From: Hydrogenophaga borbori
Lineage (GTDB): Bacteria > Pseudomonadota > Gammaproteobacteria > Burkholderiales > Burkholderiaceae_C
Assembly (NCBI RefSeq): GCF_003417535.1
Contig: NZ_QVLS01000006.1
Location: 286,776-350,775 of the forward strand
Length of the DNA: 64,000 nt
Direction: 5' to 3'
The position numbers and the translations under genes were made by a program. Below, one piece after another: positions 41,160 through 52,234 of this stretch. The notes under the pieces were generated by a model. It ran no database searches. It saw nothing but the letters and a program-made list of their open reading frames with translations, and was not told where the DNA came from. Numbering within the stretch: the stretch's first letter is position 1; every line of letters starts with the position of its first letter.

Positions 41160-41371
41160 AGTCGGTCGTTCTTCGGTCGCGGCATGGAGACCTTGGAGGG
41201 GTCCCATGACAACGAACAGTTTTCGCTTTGGACTCAACGCGGCGGATGGGCGTCGCTCGTCTTGAAGCGCGGATAGGGCGCCGAAGCGAATTCAGAAAGG
41301 ACAGCACCCGCCGGAGCCATTGCTCAGACAGGTGCTTTGGCTCGCACACTGGAGGCCACGTCCTCAGCCCC
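41160..41371 (+). other. Lower-GC intergenic stretch with a short well-led reading frame
   Basis: The gap between the membrane-protein gene and the soxD-like gene (3' end) contains ATG 41206 to TGA 41265, 19 codons, preceded by GGAGGGG at good distance. The peptide (MTTNSFRFGLNAADGRRSS) matches nothing I know. It could be a leader peptide or the remains of a decayed gene. Nothing else is evident. Confidence 0.3.
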
Positions 41372-42010
41372 TCACCTCAAGGCCTTGCATTCCTTCATGC
41401 AGCGCACGGCCTTGGTGTCGGGCCGGTCGTCGACCATGAAGCCGTCGCGGTTGGGCATCTTGAGCGCCTTGAGCGCGGCGGCGTTCACCACCGCATCGGC
41501 CGGCAACAGGCCGTTGAGGTGCAGGATGTAGCCGGTGACGGCGTAGACCTCGTCGTTGCTCAGGGACTGCGGCTGGGTGAGCGGCATGGCCCGGCGCACG
41601 TAGTCGAAGAGCACGGGCGCAAACGGGTACATGCTGCCCGGGGTCAGGAGGCGGCGCTCGGTGGTGAAGGAGCCGATGCCGCCGACCATGGTGCCGAACA
41701 TGGGCCCGCCCTCCGCCTTGGCGCCGTGGCAGGACGCGCATTTGCCGTCGTACACGGCCTGGCCCTGGGCGATGGTGCCGCTGCCGTCCGGCAGGCCCGC
41801 GCCGTCGGTGGTGCGGATGTCGATGTTCCAGCTGGCCAACTCGGCCTCGGTAATGGGTTGGCCGAACGCGGCCTTGACCGCGGGCGCCGCGGTGGCGTGC
41901 GCACCGGGGCCCTTGGGCTGAGCCGGCTGTGCGGCCTGCGCGGTGCCCGCCAGCAGCCAGGCGCAGGCCATGGCGCAGCCCAGGGGAATGAAGGTCTTAA
42001 GCGATGGCAT
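41372..42010 (-). CDS. soxD: c-type cytochrome, SoxD-like electron acceptor
   Basis: A 212-residue exported cytochrome: signal peptide at about residues 1-27, one heme-binding CASCH at 91-95 and Met142 (RRAMPL) as probable distal ligand. A cysteine pair near the C-terminus (CMKEC) is unusual and may form a disulfide. It overlaps the SoxC-like gene by 14 bp and would take electrons from it. At about 210 residues it is shorter than diheme SoxD of model sulfur oxidisers and fits the monoheme SoxD/SorB-like type; the symbol is a family-level choice. Confidence 0.8.
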   Translation of the reverse strand: MPSLKTFIPLGCAMACAWLLAGTAQAAQPAQPKGPGAHATAAPAVKAAFGQPITEAELASWNIDIRTTDGAGLPDGSGTIAQGQAVYDGKCASCHGAKAEGGPMFGTMVGGIGSFTTERRLLTPGSMYPFAPVLFDYVRRAMPLTQPQSLSNDEVYAVTGYILHLNGLLPADAVVNAAALKALKMPNRDGFMVDDRPDTKAVRCMKECKALR

Positions 42011-43316
42011 TGCTCACCTCCCCGGCGGTGTTGATGGCCCAGGGGAAGATGCCGTTGTGGTGCTGCACGAAGCCGGTGATGGCGCGCACCTTCTGGATGT
42101 CTTCCACGGTGGGTTGCACATAGCCCGTCGAATCCACCGCGCGGCTGGCGATCTTGGCGGGCGAGCCGTCCCAGTTCCAGCGCAAGCGAAAGCGCGTCAG
42201 GCATTTGTCGAGCACCGGTTCTTCCAGCTCGGCCTTGCGCCAGGTTCGCCCGCCGTCCACGGTGACGTCCACCGCGCGGATCTTGCCCAGGCCCGACCAG
42301 GCGAAGCCGATGATTTCCACCGGGCCGCGCTGCACCTTCATCGAGCCCGAGGGCGAGGTGATCACCGACTTGGCCTCCATGGCGAAGCTGAACTGGCGCC
42401 ATTTGCCGTTGGGCATGGGGTCGGTGTAGCGCGCGGTTTCGCTGCGCAGGTGCCAGGGCTGGTCGCCCATCTTCAGGCGGCGCAGCCACTTGATGCTGAC
42501 GTTGCCCTCCCAGCCGGGGATGAACAGCCGCAGCGGGTAGCCGTTCTCGGCGCGCAGCATCTCGCCGCCGGTGGCGTAGACCAGCAGCGCGTCGTCCATC
42601 AGCTTCTTGATGGGCAGGCTGCGGGCGTGGGCCGAGCCATCGGCGCCTTCGGCCAGGCCCCAGGTGGCCTTGGGGTCGACGCCGGCCTCGTCCAGCAGCA
42701 CGGACAGGGGCACGCCCGTCCACTGCGTGCACGAGAGCAGGCCGTGCGTTTGCTGAACGGTCTTGGCGGCCGGTTTGAGCCAGTCGGTGAGGCCGTTGCC
42801 CGAGCACTCCATGAAGTAGAAGCGCGATACCGAGGGGTAGCGCATGAGGTCGCTCATGGTGAACACCAGCGGCTGGCGAACCATGCCGTGGATCGCGAAG
42901 CGGTGCTGTTCCGGGTCGATCTCCGGCACGCCGTTGTGGTGGCGCTCGTAGATCAGCCCGTTGGGCGTGACGATGCCGTGCTGCTGGTGAACCGGCGTGA
43001 AGCTCCAGTCGGAGAAGTTCTGCTTGTTCACCAGCACGTCGGTGCGCCGGCGCTTGACGTGCGCCTCGAACTTGGACGGCATGCCGTACTCGTTCTCGGG
43101 GATCGGCGTGCCCGGGCGCAGGTTGGATTCCGGCACCGGCAGCGCGGCCCGGGCCTGGCCGGCCGCCGCCAGGCCCGCCAGGCCGGCGGCGGCCGCCGCC
43201 GTCTGCGCGAACAGCTGTCGCCGTGCGGGTTGCCGCGGGTGGGTGATGGACCGCGTGGTCGCCAGCTCCGATTGGGCCTGCCGCACCAAGCTCTGGCCTG
43301 GGTCTTCCTTGCTCAC
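41997..43316 (-). CDS. soxC: Sulfane/sulfite dehydrogenase molybdopterin subunit, SoxC-like
   Basis: A 439-residue molybdoenzyme of the sulfite oxidase family. A Tat signal begins PARRQLFAQTAAAAAG (residues 30-45). The SoxC-type catalytic core shows HQQHGIVTPNG, IDPEQHRFAIHG, and MECSGNG with Cys171 as the likely molybdenum ligand, plus the dimerisation domain with VDVTVDGGRTWR. It oxidises sulfane sulfur or sulfite in the periplasm, passing electrons to the cytochrome gene that follows. GTG 43316 with CCGGAGAC upstream is chosen; the frame opens 28 codons earlier without family similarity. No soxXYZAB genes are in this window. Confidence 0.9.
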   Translation of the reverse strand: MSKEDPGQSLVRQAQSELATTRSITHPRQPARRQLFAQTAAAAAGLAGLAAAGQARAALPVPESNLRPGTPIPENEYGMPSKFEAHVKRRRTDVLVNKQNFSDWSFTPVHQQHGIVTPNGLIYERHHNGVPEIDPEQHRFAIHGMVRQPLVFTMSDLMRYPSVSRFYFMECSGNGLTDWLKPAAKTVQQTHGLLSCTQWTGVPLSVLLDEAGVDPKATWGLAEGADGSAHARSLPIKKLMDDALLVYATGGEMLRAENGYPLRLFIPGWEGNVSIKWLRRLKMGDQPWHLRSETARYTDPMPNGKWRQFSFAMEAKSVITSPSGSMKVQRGPVEIIGFAWSGLGKIRAVDVTVDGGRTWRKAELEEPVLDKCLTRFRLRWNWDGSPAKIASRAVDSTGYVQPTVEDIQKVRAITGFVQHHNGIFPWAINTAGEVSNAIA

Positions 43317-43353
43317 GGGTTGTCTCCGGTGGGGTGTTGAGGGATATCGACCG

Positions 43354-43363
43354 ACCGATCGGT
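43354..43363. promoter_or_regulatory. Palindromic ACCGATCGGT upstream of soxC (candidate TetR operator)
   Basis: A perfect 10-bp palindrome, preceded by an extra GACC half, lies 38 bp before the soxC start and between it and the TetR gene. Its ACCGAYCGGT form resembles operators of several TetR proteins, and the adjacent TetR gene is an obvious candidate regulator. Confidence 0.5.
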
Positions 43364-43434
43364 ACAGACCACTATGGCGGCAATCGCCAAGGAAGATCAC
43401 TGGGGTTTACCCGTGGAGGCCCCGGCCCGCCGCG

Positions 43435-44022
43435 TCAGGTGGCGCGCAGCATGCGCAGCGTCAGGTCGTTGAAGCGCTCGGCGATGGCCTGTGCGCCCTC
43501 GGGCCGTTGCGGCTTCATCCAGAGGTAGCAGTAGTAGTACATGCCGAGCACGCCCTTGAGCACGAGGGCATCGAAGGGCCGGAACACGCCGGTTTGCGCG
43601 CCTTCGATCATGGTGTCGCGCCACACCTGTTCGTAGCGGCTGTGCCAGCCCATGACCTCGTTGCAGCGCTCGGTGGAGAGCGACTGCACGTCCCGGAAGC
43701 AGACCGTCAGTTCGGCCTGGTGCGAGGCCACCTTGTGCACCAGGGTCGAGCCGAGCCGGGTCAGCCGCGCGACCGGGTCGCTTTCCTCGGCCTTGAGGCG
43801 CAGCGCGCTGTCGGCCAACTCGGTGATGTACTCACGGGTGACGTCGTACAGCAGGTCTTCCTTGCTGCGGATGTGGTGGTAGAGCGCCCCGCGGCCGAGC
43901 TTCACCGCGTCCTGGATGTCGCTCATGCCGACCGCGTGGTACCCCCGCTGCGCGAACAGCTGGGCCGCGATCTTCACGATGCGCGCCCGCTGAGGAAGGT
44001 CGGGGTAGTCGGTGATGTCCAT
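43435..44022 (-). CDS. TetR/AcrR family transcriptional regulator
   Basis: A 195-residue TetR protein with the DNA-binding domain at about residues 13-58 (RIVKIAAQLFAQRGYHAVGMSDIQDAVKLGRGALYHHIRSKEDLL). The C-terminal domain resembles the KstR2/FadR-like TetR_C group by the YHHI-S-K and HRLEL-type helices, but the ligand is unknown. It lies 39 bp downstream of gyrB and 118 bp upstream of soxC on the same strand. The ACCGATCGGT palindrome ahead of soxC is its plausible site. Confidence 0.9.
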   Translation of the reverse strand: MDITDYPDLPQRARIVKIAAQLFAQRGYHAVGMSDIQDAVKLGRGALYHHIRSKEDLLYDVTREYITELADSALRLKAEESDPVARLTRLGSTLVHKVASHQAELTVCFRDVQSLSTERCNEVMGWHSRYEQVWRDTMIEGAQTGVFRPFDALVLKGVLGMYYYCYLWMKPQRPEGAQAIAERFNDLTLRMLRAT

Positions 44023-44061
44023 GGCAGGGCGGAGGGGCGGTGCCGGCGATCACAAGGCCGG

Positions 44062-46694
<2,633 letters not shown>

Positions 46695-46726
46695 TCGGGC
46701 TCGATATCGGGTCGGGAGCGCTGCGC

Positions 46727-47833
46727 TCAGATGCGCATCGGCATGACAACGTACTTGAAGGCGTTGTCGTCGGGGTTGGTGACGAGCGCCGAGCTGTTGC
46801 CGTCGGCCAGCTCCACACGGACCATCTCCTGGCCCATGTTCTGCAGCGCGTCGATGAGGTAGGTGACGTTGAAGCCGATCTCGATGGTGTCGCCACCGTA
46901 GTCGATGTCGAGCTCGTCGACCGCCTCTTCCTGCTCGGCGTTGCTGGAGGCCACGCGCAGCGTGCCGGGCTCCACGTTCAGGCGCACGCCCTTGAACTTC
47001 TCGCTCGTCATGATGGCGGTGCGCTGCAGGCTGGCCAGCAGCGGCGCGCGGCCCAGGGTGACGATGTTTTTGTGGTTCTTCGGGATGACGCGGTTGTAGT
47101 CGGGGAACTTGCCCTCGACCAGCTTGGTGACGAACTCCATGCCGTCGAAGCTGAACTTGGCCTGGTTGGCCGCGAACTGCATTTCGATGGCACCGTCCTT
47201 GTCGGACAGCAGGCGCTGCAGCTCCAGCACGGTCTTGCGCGGCAGGATGACCTCCTGCTTGGGCACTTCCACGTCCAGGGTGGCCGAGGCGAAGGCCAGG
47301 CGGTGGCCGTCGGTGGCCACCAGGCTGAGCTGCTTGCCTTCGGCCACGAACAGGATGCCGTTGAGGTAGTAGCGGATGTCGTGCACCGCCATGGCGAAGG
47401 ACACCTGGCCCAGCAGGCCCTTGAGCGTCTTCTGCGGCACGCTGAACGCGGGGCCGAAGCTGGCCGATTCCTGCACCAGCGGGAAGTCTTCGGCCGGCAG
47501 GCTTTGCAGCGTGAAGCGGCTCTTGCCGCCCTTGAGGATGAGCTTGCCGCCGGTCTGCTCCAGGCTCACGGTTTGGTCGCCCGGCATGGTGCGCAGGATG
47601 TCGATGAGCTTGCGCGCGCCCAGGGTGGTGGCGAAGCTGCCGCTGTCGCCGTCGAGCTCGGCCGTGGTGCGGATCTGGATTTCCAGGTCGCTGGTGGTGA
47701 GCTGCAACTGCGAGCCCGTCTTGCGCAGCAGCACGTTGGCCAGGATGGGCAGGGTGTGGCGCCGCTCCACGATGCCCGACACCGACTGCAGCGCGGCCAG
47801 AACCTTGTCCTGCGAGGATTTGAAAACGATCAT
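46727..47833 (-). CDS. dnaN: DNA polymerase III beta sliding clamp
   Basis: A 368-residue clamp with three repeated domains; recognisable segments are QSVSGIVERRHTLPILANVLL (domain 1), FAMAVHDIRYYLNGILFVAEG (domain 2) and the C-terminal DDNAFKYVVMPMRI. As a ring dimer it tethers the replicative polymerase to DNA. The start at 47833 (MIVFKSSQDK) matches the conserved N-terminus and has AAGAGCCGCAG upstream. It lies 114 bp after dnaA on the same strand. Confidence 0.98.
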   Translation of the reverse strand: MIVFKSSQDKVLAALQSVSGIVERRHTLPILANVLLRKTGSQLQLTTSDLEIQIRTTAELDGDSGSFATTLGARKLIDILRTMPGDQTVSLEQTGGKLILKGGKSRFTLQSLPAEDFPLVQESASFGPAFSVPQKTLKGLLGQVSFAMAVHDIRYYLNGILFVAEGKQLSLVATDGHRLAFASATLDVEVPKQEVILPRKTVLELQRLLSDKDGAIEMQFAANQAKFSFDGMEFVTKLVEGKFPDYNRVIPKNHKNIVTLGRAPLLASLQRTAIMTSEKFKGVRLNVEPGTLRVASSNAEQEEAVDELDIDYGGDTIEIGFNVTYLIDALQNMGQEMVRVELADGNSSALVTNPDDNAFKYVVMPMRI

Positions 47834-47947
47834 CTGCGGCTCTTTCGTTATTTGAAGGTGTCTCCCGGAGCGGGATCGGCGGGCCAAAACCCCCCTATTC
47901 TCGCCCTTTTTGAACGCTGTTTACCAGCTGTTGCACCAGGGGTGGGC

Positions 47948-49360
47948 TCAGCCTTTCAGGGTCTGCTCCAGCACGTGCAGCTGCTGGTTGAGTTCGGTGT
48001 TCTGCTGGCGCTCGCCGGCGATCTTGCGCACGGCGTGCAGCACGGTGGTGTGGTCGCGTCCGCCAAACAGTTCCCCGATCTCGGGCAGGCTCTTCTGGGT
48101 GAGCTCCTTGGCCAGGAACATGGCGATCTGGCGCGGCCGGGCGATGCTGGCCGGGCGCTTCTTGGAATACATGTCGGCGACCTTGATCTTGTAGAAGTCG
48201 GCCACCGTCTTCTGGATGTTTTCCACGCTGATCTGCCGGTTCTGGATGGACAGCAGGTCTTTCAGGGCGTCGCGTGCCAGCTGGATGGAGATGTCCTTCT
48301 GGTTGAAGCGCGAATAGGCCAGGATCTTGCGCAGCGCGCCTTCGAGCTCGCGCACGTTGGAGCGCACGTTCTTGGCGACGAAGAAGGCCACTTCCTCGGG
48401 CATCACGGCGGCCTCGGCGGCGGCCTTGTTGATCAGGATGGCCACCCGCATTTCCAGTTCGGGCGGCTCGATGGCCACCGTCAGGCCGGAATCGAAGCGC
48501 GAGATCAGGCGCTCGGTGATGTCGGCCAGGCCCTTGGGGTAGGTGTCGCTGGTGAGCACGATGTGGCTCTTGCGGGCCAGCAGCGCCTCGAAGGCGTTGA
48601 AGAACTCTTCCTGGGTGCGGTCCTTGTTGGCGAAGAATTGCACGTCGTCGATCAGCAGCAGGTCCAGCGAGTGGTAGCGGGCCTTGAACTCATCGAAGGT
48701 CTTGCGCTGATAGGCCTTAACCACATCCGAGACGAACTGCTCGGCGTGGATGTAGAGAACTTTGGCCTGCGGCCGCTCGGCCAGCAGGTGGTTGCCGATG
48801 GCGTGCACCAGGTGGGTCTTGCCCAGGCCGACCCCGCCGTAGATGAACAGGGGGTTGTACAGCTGGCCCAGGCTGCCGGCCACGTGCATGGCCGCGGCGC
48901 GCGCCATGCGGTTGGCCGAGCCCTCCACCAGCGAGCCGAAGGTGAGCGAGGGGTTGAGCCGGGTCTTGGGCGCGCTCGCGGGCTCCAGGGGGGCCACGTC
49001 GGCCATCTCGGCGAGCACGGGATCGGCCGGTGCGTCGAACACCGGGCGGTTAGCGGGCATTGTCCGCACGGGGGCTTCACGAGGAGCGAGCGCTAACTCA
49101 AGCGTGACGGGCGCGCCCCGAACACTTTCCAGCAACGCGCTGATGCGGGCGGCGTACTGGGCCCGAATCCAGTCGAGCTTGAAGCGGTTGCCCACGGCCA
49201 GGACGACCTTGGAATCGTCCGGCGCGACGGTGGCGCTCAGGGGGCGGATCCAGGTGTTGAACTGCTGCTCGGGGATTTCCTGGGCCAGGCGTTCGATGCA
49301 CGCCGACCACAGCGAACGGTCGTCGCGCAGCGCGGCAGAAGGGGGGGTGCCCTCGGACAT
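47948..49360 (-). CDS. dnaA: Chromosomal replication initiator DnaA
   Basis: A 470-residue DnaA. Domain I opens [25 protein letters not shown]; a variable Pro/Ala linker follows; the AAA+ domain has Walker [11 protein letters not shown] and Walker [11 protein letters not shown]; domain IV ends with the DnaA-box-binding signature [16 protein letters not shown]. The start at 49360 (MSEGTPPSA) fits the family; an upstream in-frame ATG at 49429 would fall in the origin region. Divergent rpmH lies 215 bp away. Confidence 0.98.
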   Translation of the reverse strand: MSEGTPPSAALRDDRSLWSACIERLAQEIPEQQFNTWIRPLSATVAPDDSKVVLAVGNRFKLDWIRAQYAARISALLESVRGAPVTLELALAPREAPVRTMPANRPVFDAPADPVLAEMADVAPLEPASAPKTRLNPSLTFGSLVEGSANRMARAAAMHVAGSLGQLYNPLFIYGGVGLGKTHLVHAIGNHLLAERPQAKVLYIHAEQFVSDVVKAYQRKTFDEFKARYHSLDLLLIDDVQFFANKDRTQEEFFNAFEALLARKSHIVLTSDTYPKGLADITERLISRFDSGLTVAIEPPELEMRVAILINKAAAEAAVMPEEVAFFVAKNVRSNVRELEGALRKILAYSRFNQKDISIQLARDALKDLLSIQNRQISVENIQKTVADFYKIKVADMYSKKRPASIARPRQIAMFLAKELTQKSLPEIGELFGGRDHTTVLHAVRKIAGERQQNTELNQQLHVLEQTLKG

Positions 49361-49575
49361 TCGGGAAGACGGGAGACGGTTTGTAGTTGTGGACAAGGGG
49401 CGTGGCCCCAGGGCGCGCATTGTAGGCACGCGCGGCAGTTATCCACAAGCGCCACCGGGCGATCCCAGAACGCCCGACGCCGCACCGGCCGGATGCGGGT
49501 CTATCCGCACTGGCTTGCCGCAAAGGGGGGTTTCTGGCGATAATTGCGGGTTTCCCCGATTTCAGAGCCCTCATC
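49361..49575. other. oriC: Chromosomal replication origin region (oriC candidate)
   Basis: The dnaA-rpmH gap contains a perfect DnaA box TTATCCACA at 49439-49447 and an inverted one-mismatch box TGTGGACAA at 49388-49396. The position between dnaA and rpmH is a standard origin site in betaproteobacteria. Only two good boxes are visible by eye, so the full origin may extend beyond this gap. Confidence 0.75.
49515..49544 (+). promoter_or_regulatory. rpmH promoter
   Basis: TTGCCG (49515-49520), 18-bp spacer, GATAAT (49539-49544). The predicted start is about 24 nt before the rpmH ATG. GATAAT recurs as a -10 element elsewhere in this window. Confidence 0.7.
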
Positions 49576-49710
49576 ATGAAACGCACCTATCAACCCTCCA
49601 AGATCCGCCGCGCCCGCACCCACGGCTTCCTCGTGCGCATGAAGACGCGTGGCGGCCGCGCGGTCATCAACGCCCGCCGCGCCAAGGGCCGCAAGCGCCT
49701 GTCGGTCTGA
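49576..49710 (+). CDS. rpmH: Ribosomal protein bL34
   Basis: A 44-residue, extremely basic protein with the invariant bL34 pattern: [18 protein letters not shown], then [20 protein letters not shown] and a final LSV. Length and sequence are typical. It precedes rnpA and yidD in the conserved origin-proximal order and has its own promoter in the dnaA-rpmH gap. Confidence 0.99.
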   Translation: MKRTYQPSKIRRARTHGFLVRMKTRGGRAVINARRAKGRKRLSV

Positions 49711-49732
49711 GTCGGTTCAGCCTAGCCCGCCG

Positions 49733-50137
49733 GTGATCCAGCGGCTGCGGACCCGGCCCCAGTTCCAGGCTGTGCTGGCCAGCGCCCCGGTGGCCAAGAC
49801 CCCCCATTTCGCCCTTCACCGCCTCGTTCTCGACGAGGCCGAGGCTCAGGCCGCGCTGTTTCCTGTCGCCGACCCCTGGCTCGGCGTGCTGATTCCCAAG
49901 CGCTGGGCCCGCCGGGCGGTCACCCGCAACACCATCCGCCGCCAGATCTACGCCACCGCGCCAGCGGCGGAGGGCTTGCCCGTGGCCGCGCACGTGGTGC
50001 GCCTGCGCGGGGCCTTTGATCCGAAACGCTTCATCAGCGCCCGCTCCGACGCGCTGCGCGGCGCCGTGCGCGCCGAGCTGATCAGCCTGTGGTCGCGCGC
50101 CTCCGCGCCCAACCCGCCCCGCGGCCATGTGGCGTGA
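49733..50137 (+). CDS. rnpA: Ribonuclease P protein component
   Basis: A 134-residue basic protein. The N-terminal VIQRLRTRPQFQAVL, the PKRWARRAVTRNTIRRQIYA block (the RNR-like RNA-binding motif, here AVTRNTIRRQ) and the downstream VVRLR strand identify RnpA, which helps the RNA subunit mature tRNA 5' ends. It likely starts at GTG 49733, 22 bp after rpmH; an upstream frame would overlap rpmH. It overlaps yidD by 11 bp. Confidence 0.9.
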   Translation: MIQRLRTRPQFQAVLASAPVAKTPHFALHRLVLDEAEAQAALFPVADPWLGVLIPKRWARRAVTRNTIRRQIYATAPAAEGLPVAAHVVRLRGAFDPKRFISARSDALRGAVRAELISLWSRASAPNPPRGHVA

Positions 50138-50417
50138 CCTGCCCCGCCGCGCGCTGATCGCCCTGGTGCAGGGCTACCGGCTGCTGCTCAGTCCCTGGCT
50201 GGGCAGCGGCTGCCGCTTCGAACCCACCTGCTCCGCCTACGCGCTGGACGCGCTGCGGCGCCACGGCGCGCTTGCGGGCAGCCGGCTCACGCTGGGCCGG
50301 CTCGCGCGTTGCCACCCCTGGTGCGAGGGCGGCCACGACCCGGTGCCCGCCGAGCGGCCCGATGGCCTGTTCACGCGCCTGCTTCCCCGAAACCCCGAAA
50401 ACAAGAACGCGTCATGA
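50127..50417 (+). CDS. yidD: Membrane protein insertion efficiency factor YidD
   Basis: A 96-residue protein with the YidD signature: VQGYRLLLSPWLGSGCRFEPTCSAYALDAL, three cysteines (the third in RCHPWCEGGHDP), and the HPWCEGGHDPVP block. It assists YidC/Sec membrane insertion. It overlaps rnpA by 11 bp and yidC by 4 bp, the usual rnpA-yidD-yidC order. Confidence 0.95.
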   Translation: MWRDLPRRALIALVQGYRLLLSPWLGSGCRFEPTCSAYALDALRRHGALAGSRLTLGRLARCHPWCEGGHDPVPAERPDGLFTRLLPRNPENKNAS

Positions 50418-52126
50418 ATGACATTCGTCGCTCCATCCTGTGGGTGGTGTTCGGTTTCGCCATGGTCCTCATCTGGGACAAATGGCAGATCCACAACGGC
50501 AAGCCCGCCACGTTCTTTCCCAGCAGCACGCCGCCGGCCGTGACCGCGCCCGCCCAGGGCACGCCCGCGCCGAAGGCCGACGCGTCGCTGCCCAGCGCCT
50601 CGACCCATCCGTCCTCGGCCGGTGCCAGCGCGGTGCCGGGCGCCGACGCCAGCGCGCCGGCCGCGGCCACGCGCCACGAGGTCTCCACCGATGTGCTGCG
50701 CCTGAGCTTCAGCAGCGAAGGCGGCGCCCTGGTCGGCGCGCAGTTGCTCAAGCACGCGCAGGCCTCCGGCGGGGCCGACCGCGACATCAAGACGCCCTTC
50801 ACCTTGCTGTCGCAGACCGCCCAACGCACCTACGTGGCGCAGAGCGGCCTGGTGGGGGGCAACTTCCCCACCCACAAGACGCCAATGGCGCTGGTGGGCG
50901 GCGCGCCCACGGCCCTGGCCGACGGCCAGGATTCGCTGCAGGTGCGCTACGAATCCGCCGAGGTGGGCGGCGTGCAGCTGATCACCACCTACACGCTCAA
51001 GCGCGGCCACTACGACATCGGCGTGCAGCATGAGGTGCGCAACGTCGGCAGCGCGCCGGTCAGCCCGCAGCTCTACCGCCAGCTGGTGCGCGACGGCAGC
51101 ACCGTGGAAAGCCAGACGCCCTTCTACTCGACCTTCACCGGCCCCGCCGTGTACACGACGGAGCACAAGTTCCAGAAGATCGAGTTCAAGAACGTGGCGG
51201 GTGACAAGGCCACCTACGTGAAGAACGCCACCGACGGCTATGTGGCCATGGTGCAGCACTACTTCGCCACCGCCTGGCTGCTCGACGCCGGCGTGGCGCG
51301 CGAGAACTTCGTGCGCCAGGTGGCCGACAACCTCTACTCCGTGGGCAGCCTGGCCTCGCTGCCGGCCATCGCGCCGGGCCAGTCGCAGACCGTGCAGGCG
51401 CGCCTGTTCGTGGGCCCGCAGGACGAGAAGAAGCTCGAGACCCTGGCCCCCGGCCTGGAGCTGGTCAAGGACTACGGCTGGCTCACCATCCTGGCCAAGC
51501 CGCTGTACTGGCTGCTCGAGAAGATCCACGGTTTCGTGGGCAACTGGGGCTGGGCCATCGTGCTGCTCGTGGTGCTGATCAAGGCGGCGTTCTACTGGCT
51601 CAACGCCAGCGCCTACCGCAGCATGGCCAAGATGAAGGCGATCAACCCGCGCATCATGGAAATGCGCGAGCGCCTCAAGAGCAACCCGCAGCAGATGCAG
51701 CAGGAGATGATGAAGATCTACCGCGAGGAGAAGGTCAATCCCCTGGGCGGCTGCTTCCCCATCCTGATCCAGATTCCCGTGTTCATCGCGCTCTACTGGG
51801 TGCTGCTGTCCAGCGTGGAGATGCGCAACGCGCCGTGGATCGGCTGGATCCACGACCTGTCCTCGCCCGACCCGTTCTACATCCTGCCGCTGGTGATGGC
51901 CATCACCACCATGGTGCAGACGGCGCTGAATCCGCTGCCGCCCGACCCGCTGCAGGCCAAGCTGATGTGGATGATGCCGCTGGTGTTCTCGGTGATGTTC
52001 TTCTTCTTCCCGTCGGGCCTGGTGCTCTACTGGATCACGAACAACGTGCTGACGATCGCGCAGCAGGCGCACATCAACCGCCGCATGGGTGTGCCGCTGA
52101 AGTTCAACCTGCCGAAATTCAAGTAA
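50414..52126 (+). CDS. yidC: Membrane protein insertase YidC
   Basis: A 570-residue inner-membrane insertase. The N-terminal anchor is residues 1-21, followed by a Pro/Ala-rich linker and the large periplasmic beta domain (about 90-340). Five C-terminal helices start at GNWGWAIVLLVVLIKAAFYWL and include the conserved Arg region NPLGGCFPILIQIPVFIALYWVLLSSVE and the final FFFPSGLVLYWITNNVLTIAQQ. Length and layout are typical for Gram-negative YidC. Confidence 0.97.
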   Translation: MNDIRRSILWVVFGFAMVLIWDKWQIHNGKPATFFPSSTPPAVTAPAQGTPAPKADASLPSASTHPSSAGASAVPGADASAPAAATRHEVSTDVLRLSFSSEGGALVGAQLLKHAQASGGADRDIKTPFTLLSQTAQRTYVAQSGLVGGNFPTHKTPMALVGGAPTALADGQDSLQVRYESAEVGGVQLITTYTLKRGHYDIGVQHEVRNVGSAPVSPQLYRQLVRDGSTVESQTPFYSTFTGPAVYTTEHKFQKIEFKNVAGDKATYVKNATDGYVAMVQHYFATAWLLDAGVARENFVRQVADNLYSVGSLASLPAIAPGQSQTVQARLFVGPQDEKKLETLAPGLELVKDYGWLTILAKPLYWLLEKIHGFVGNWGWAIVLLVVLIKAAFYWLNASAYRSMAKMKAINPRIMEMRERLKSNPQQMQQEMMKIYREEKVNPLGGCFPILIQIPVFIALYWVLLSSVEMRNAPWIGWIHDLSSPDPFYILPLVMAITTMVQTALNPLPPDPLQAKLMWMMPLVFSVMFFFFPSGLVLYWITNNVLTIAQQAHINRRMGVPLKFNLPKFK

Positions 52127-52132
52127 GCCCCT

Positions 52133-52201
52133 GCGCCGCTTTGCGGCTTCCCCCTTGAAGGGGGTCCACACCACGGCCCGGTGACGCCGGTTCCGTGGTG
52201 T
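52133..52201 (+). repeat. Three-hairpin intergenic repeat downstream of yidC
   Basis: Three consecutive stems occur within 70 bp: GCCGC-TTT-GCGGC (52135-52147); CCCCCTT-G-AAGGGGG (52150-52164); and ACACCACGG with CCGTGGTGT (52168-52176 and 52193-52201, 9 bp perfect). The first two match a repeat element I associate with Comamonadaceae gene ends. It probably ends or stabilises the yidC transcript. Confidence 0.7.
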
Positions 52202-52234
52202 CTCTGGGTTGAGGGCTGGCGCGCCACGGTTTTT

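Noticed and set aside
49733..49735. An upstream rnpA start inside rpmH (49649)
   Set aside because: The added residues are an rpmH shadow; the RnpA similarity begins at the GTG.
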